Below, one piece after another: positions 61,634 to 64,000 of a stretch of DNA of 64,000 nucleotides. Each line of letters starts with the position of its first letter. Position 1 is the stretch's first letter. The notes beneath the pieces are model-generated. The model saw only the letters and a program-made list of their open reading frames with translations, was not told the DNA's origin and made no database searches. This DNA is from Mucilaginibacter sp. SJ (lineage in GTDB: Bacteria; Bacteroidota; Bacteroidia; Sphingobacteriales; Sphingobacteriaceae), in assembly GCF_028993635.1 (NCBI RefSeq), contig NZ_CP118631.1:3162001-3226000 (forward strand), in the 5' to 3' direction. The position numbers and the translations under genes were made by a program.

Positions 61634-62752
61634 ATGAAAAAAGTTACCCGCTTTTTCTGGTTCTGTTCAGGAGCACATATCGATACCTTAAAAAAGTACC
61701 CAATTGAGCATAATAAGTATGTTGGTATTGGGGCTACCATATTTTTCACGGCACTGTTTGCCGCGTTATCCGGCGGTTATGCCATGTACTTTGTTTTTAA
61801 TGGCGATGCCTTTGCTGTAGGTTTTGCTATACTATTTGGTTTACTGTGGGGAACGGCCATTTTTAACATGGACCGCTACATTGTATCCAGTATCAACAAA
61901 GAAGGCACAACCAACCAGCAGATCCTGCAGGCGTCGCCCCGTATTTTGCTGGCTATTATGATAGGTATCGTAATCTCGCGCCCGCTTGAACTCAAGATCT
62001 TTGATAAAGAAATTCGCCAGAAGTTGAAAACCGCTTACCTTAAAGGCCAGCGCAGCAAAATTGATACCCTTGAAAAAACCTACATGCAGAAATACGCCAT
62101 GGAGCTGGGTAAAAATACCGATTTGAAAAAGGAAAAAGATTCGTTAGAGCGGGATATCAACCGCTCACGTTACCAGCTTAACCAGGAAGTTTTCGGCGAT
62201 AAAACCAACCAAACATCGGGCATTACCGGTTATGGCACTTATGCAAAGCAAAAGCAGGCCATACTGGAAGAAAAGGAAGCCCGCCTTAAAACCGTTACCG
62301 ATAATTTAGGGCAAATGGACCAGTACCTTGGGGCCCGGAAAGATTATGAAGGCTTAAATAGTACCCGTCTGTTTACGGAGCATCAACTGGATAGCCTGGC
62401 CAGCATAGCCGGCTTCTCGGACCGTAACTGGGCATTAGGCCAGCTCACCTACACTGAAAACGGCAAGCGCGACCTCGATACTTATCTCGCTATTTCGTTT
62501 ATCGGCTACCTTTTCATTTTGTTTGAATGTTTGCCGGTATTTGTAAAACTGATGTCGCCCAAAGGGCCTTATGATACGGCTATCGCCAAAACAGCCGAAG
62601 CCAATATTCATCTGGCCGAACGGGATAAGGAACGTGATATAGCGGTTACGGATAATATTTACGACCACAACCTGGATACGGATGTCGAGCGGCGAAAAAA
62701 GATCATTACCTCACAATCTGATTATGATTTTGAGCGGCATAGTTATGAGTAA
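61634..62752 (+). CDS. DUF4407 membrane protein
   Basis: 372 residues with helices at about 32-56, 58-78, 95-115 and near 285-310, and a central periplasmic or cytoplasmic coiled coil (about 130-240, LEKTYMQKYAMELGKN). The start FFWFCSGAHIDTLKKYPIEH is the family hallmark. Function unknown. The family is widespread in Bacteroidota. Monocistronic. Confidence 0.85.
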   Translation: MKKVTRFFWFCSGAHIDTLKKYPIEHNKYVGIGATIFFTALFAALSGGYAMYFVFNGDAFAVGFAILFGLLWGTAIFNMDRYIVSSINKEGTTNQQILQASPRILLAIMIGIVISRPLELKIFDKEIRQKLKTAYLKGQRSKIDTLEKTYMQKYAMELGKNTDLKKEKDSLERDINRSRYQLNQEVFGDKTNQTSGITGYGTYAKQKQAILEEKEARLKTVTDNLGQMDQYLGARKDYEGLNSTRLFTEHQLDSLASIAGFSDRNWALGQLTYTENGKRDLDTYLAISFIGYLFILFECLPVFVKLMSPKGPYDTAIAKTAEANIHLAERDKERDIAVTDNIYDHNLDTDVERRKKIITSQSDYDFERHSYE

Positions 62753-62844
62753 GTGTTTTTTTGTAAAGACGCTTAATTAATAAGTTAAAAGCATGGGTTT
62801 GTGCGATTCCCCTCTTGAGAGCATAGCCGTCAATTTAAGCAGCC

Positions 62845-62882
62845 ATTTCCAAAATCCCCTCTCGAGAGGGGATTTTGGAAAT
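62845..62882. repeat. 38-bp perfect palindrome, no spacer
   Basis: Left half ATTTCCAAAATCCCCTCTC is exactly complementary to the right half, centred at CTCGAG between 62863 and 62864. An AATCCCCTCTC-type core links it to the REP-like family. It lies between the DUF4407 and glycosylase genes. Confidence 0.9.
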
Positions 62883-62966
62883 CCTGTCAGCTGATAGCTT
62901 AGAGCTATATTCATAATTTGCAATTTCCAACCTAATCCCTCATCTTGCGCAACAGATCATCAACCT

Positions 62967-63629
62967 ATGTTTGAGCAATTTTCCCATTCAAACTTCCATA
63001 CTATTTGCGATAAGCTCGCCGCGGGCGATCCGGATCTGGCCCTGATCATCCAAAATCATGGTTATCCGCCTTTATGGTCACGCCCAAATAGCTTTGAAAC
63101 GCTGGTTCATATTATACTGGAACAGCAGGTGTCCCTGGCTTCGGCACTATCGGCCTTAAATAAATTGCGCGAACGGGTACAGCAGATTAGCCCGGCACGG
63201 GTTTTACTGCTTACCGATGAAGAATTCAGGGCATGCTATGTAAGCCGACAAAAAACCATCTATATAAAATACCTGGCCGAAGCCATTGTAAACGGGCAGA
63301 TCAACCTCGCCGAAATGGAACAAATGCCCGATGATATTATCCGTACCAAACTAACCGCCCTCAAAGGCATTGGCAACTGGACGGTTGATGTTTACCTGAT
63401 GTTTGTACTGCAGCACACCGATGTTTTTCCTATCGGGGATCTGGCCGCGGTGAATGCCCTTAAACGGGTAAAAAATCTGCCAAAAGATATTACCAAAGAA
63501 GAATTGTTAACGGTGACCGAACAATGGAAACCATACCGCACGGTAGCTGCGATGATTCTGTGGCATTATTATCTGAGCCAAAGAGTACCAGCCCCACCCA
63601 AACCCTCCAGGCAAGGCGTTAAAAAATAA
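62967..63629 (+). CDS. AlkA-like DNA-3-methyladenine glycosylase
   Basis: 220-residue HhH-GPD base-excision glycosylase. The helix-hairpin-helix is LKGIGNWTVDVYL (132-144) and the catalytic Asp is D158 in FPIGDLAAVNA. No iron-sulfur cysteines at the end. It removes alkylated purines. The last ten residues PAPPKPSRQG come from a degenerate REP-like element, so the tail is probably not functional sequence. Confidence 0.88.
   Translation: MFEQFSHSNFHTICDKLAAGDPDLALIIQNHGYPPLWSRPNSFETLVHIILEQQVSLASALSALNKLRERVQQISPARVLLLTDEEFRACYVSRQKTIYIKYLAEAIVNGQINLAEMEQMPDDIIRTKLTALKGIGNWTVDVYLMFVLQHTDVFPIGDLAAVNALKRVKNLPKDITKEELLTVTEQWKPYRTVAAMILWHYYLSQRVPAPPKPSRQGVKK
63590..63617 (+). repeat. Degenerate REP-like element encoding the glycosylase tail
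   Basis: GCCCCACCCAAACCCTCC then AGGCAAGG matches the C-rich arm and weakened hairpin of the other copies, in the same polarity, within the coding frame up to the codons for PAPPKPSRQG. Confidence 0.6.
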
Positions 63630-63838
63630 AGATATTCGGAGGCTTAAATGATAACACAGAATACAAGCCGGATATTTTTATCAGATCCTTCGCGTAACCC
63701 CTCTGTTTTATTAAATAATTGATATTCAAATAATTATATAAAAAAATTCGAAATTGTGTTAACCCTGTTAACCCCCTGTTGGTGCTGTCCATGGTCGGTG
63801 TTGTTACACGTGAACCTGCAAAAGCATATAAACAAAAA

Positions 63839-63861
63839 ATGCGCTGGCTTAGCCAACGCAT
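63839..63861 (-). terminator. Terminator for the gene leaving the window
   Basis: ATGCGTTGGC/GCCAGCGCAT stem (10 bp, one wobble pair, 3-base loop) followed by TTTTTTG on the minus strand. Confidence 0.75.
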
Positions 63862-63882
63862 TAAAAATATGCTTATCAAAGG

Positions 63883-63909
63883 CACCCCCTTTAGGGGGCG
63901 GGGGGGGCA
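63883..63909 (-). repeat. REP-like element at the end of the partial gene
   Basis: On the minus strand: CCCCCCCCGCCCCCTAAAGGGGGTG. It provides the codons for PPAP and the TAA stop (63891-63893). Confidence 0.75.
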
Positions 63910-64000
63910 TTAAATAGCCCATTCCTTTCCTGCTCCTGGTAATCCTGTACGGTTTCGATCGCATTATCAACCACATCGCTCAGGGCGGTAATGAATGTTC
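63891..64000 (-). CDS. C-terminal end of unidentified protein
   Basis: An open frame enters from the window edge and gives 35 residues ending EQERNGLFNAPPAP. The part before the tail, SDVVDNAIETVQDYQEQE, looks helical and acidic. The family cannot be told from this fragment. The last five residues come from a REP-like element, just as in the reductase gene at 25076. Confidence 0.5.
   Translation of the reverse strand, partial: TFITALSDVVDNAIETVQDYQEQERNGLFNAPPAP

Noticed and set aside
63619..63976. Two minus-strand frames of 80-88 residues after the glycosylase
   Set aside because: They run through a terminator and the REP-like element and lack family sequence; the third frame ending NAPPAP is preferred.

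Overview
The window looks like chromosome from a Bacteroidota member of the Sphingobacteriaceae, most like Mucilaginibacter or Pedobacter. The grounds are a SusC/SusD pair, several TonB-dependent receptors, bacillithiol-type and Bacteroidota-only families (YtxJ, DUF6934, DUF2911, DUF3823), promoters of the TTTG-N20-TAnnTTTG type, and starts mostly without a clear Shine-Dalgarno. This placement is by eye, not by search. I see no rRNA, tRNA, CRISPR array, prophage or intact insertion sequence.

Layout. 1-2.3 kb: a LytS/LytTR two-component pair divergent from a secreted protein. 2.3-3.0 kb: a DUF6934 gene with a tiny partner. 3.3-10.7 kb: housekeeping (asparaginase, TatD, DHH phosphoesterase with two FKBP isomerases, ndk, a DciA-like protein and recF). 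10.9-17.1 kb: TPR protein, ribH, ytxJ, lipA, an ECF sigma/anti-sigma pair and the NAD(P)HX repair enzyme. 17.4-29.4 kb: OxyR, a decayed rhuM gene, an iron-uptake operon (two TonB receptors and a PepSY membrane protein), an amino acid permease with a PaaE-like reductase, SodA, TadA and a CsaA-like protein. 29.6-35.9 kb: a tripartite RND efflux operon. 36-43.1 kb: hybrid histidine kinase with a thioredoxin-fold protein, acyltransferase, DUF1569, and an ECF42-like sigma module with AhpD-like and YCII proteins. 43.3-47.7 kb: a sodium:solute symporter with two small membrane partners, DUF2911 and an rRNA methyltransferase. 48.2-59.0 kb: a polysaccharide utilisation locus (SusC, SusD, DUF3823, an unassigned glycoside-hydrolase-like protein, GH92 mannosidase). 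59.1-64.0 kb: hypothetical, prohibitin-like, rhodanese, DUF4407, AlkA-type glycosylase and the end of an unidentified gene.

The least explained material is between genes. One set is a G/C-rich REP-like element (C-rich arm, then a short hairpin). In six copies next to a gene end it always has the same polarity relative to the gene, and in three genes it encodes the last residues (for example PPAP-stop). A second set consists of long inverted repeats whose arms are built from 7-8 base units; three lie within 2.3 kb around ribH. There are also a 38-bp uninterrupted palindrome, a near-identical tandem repeat and a TCATTGCGAG-type palindromic element. Working connections: OxyR, SodA and the iron-uptake operon sit close together; the PUL genes would import and trim mannose-containing glycans; the ECF42-like operon has its own candidate promoter. 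Two short genes easily missed by length cut-offs are annotated: a 36-residue lipoprotein and a 41-residue symporter partner.
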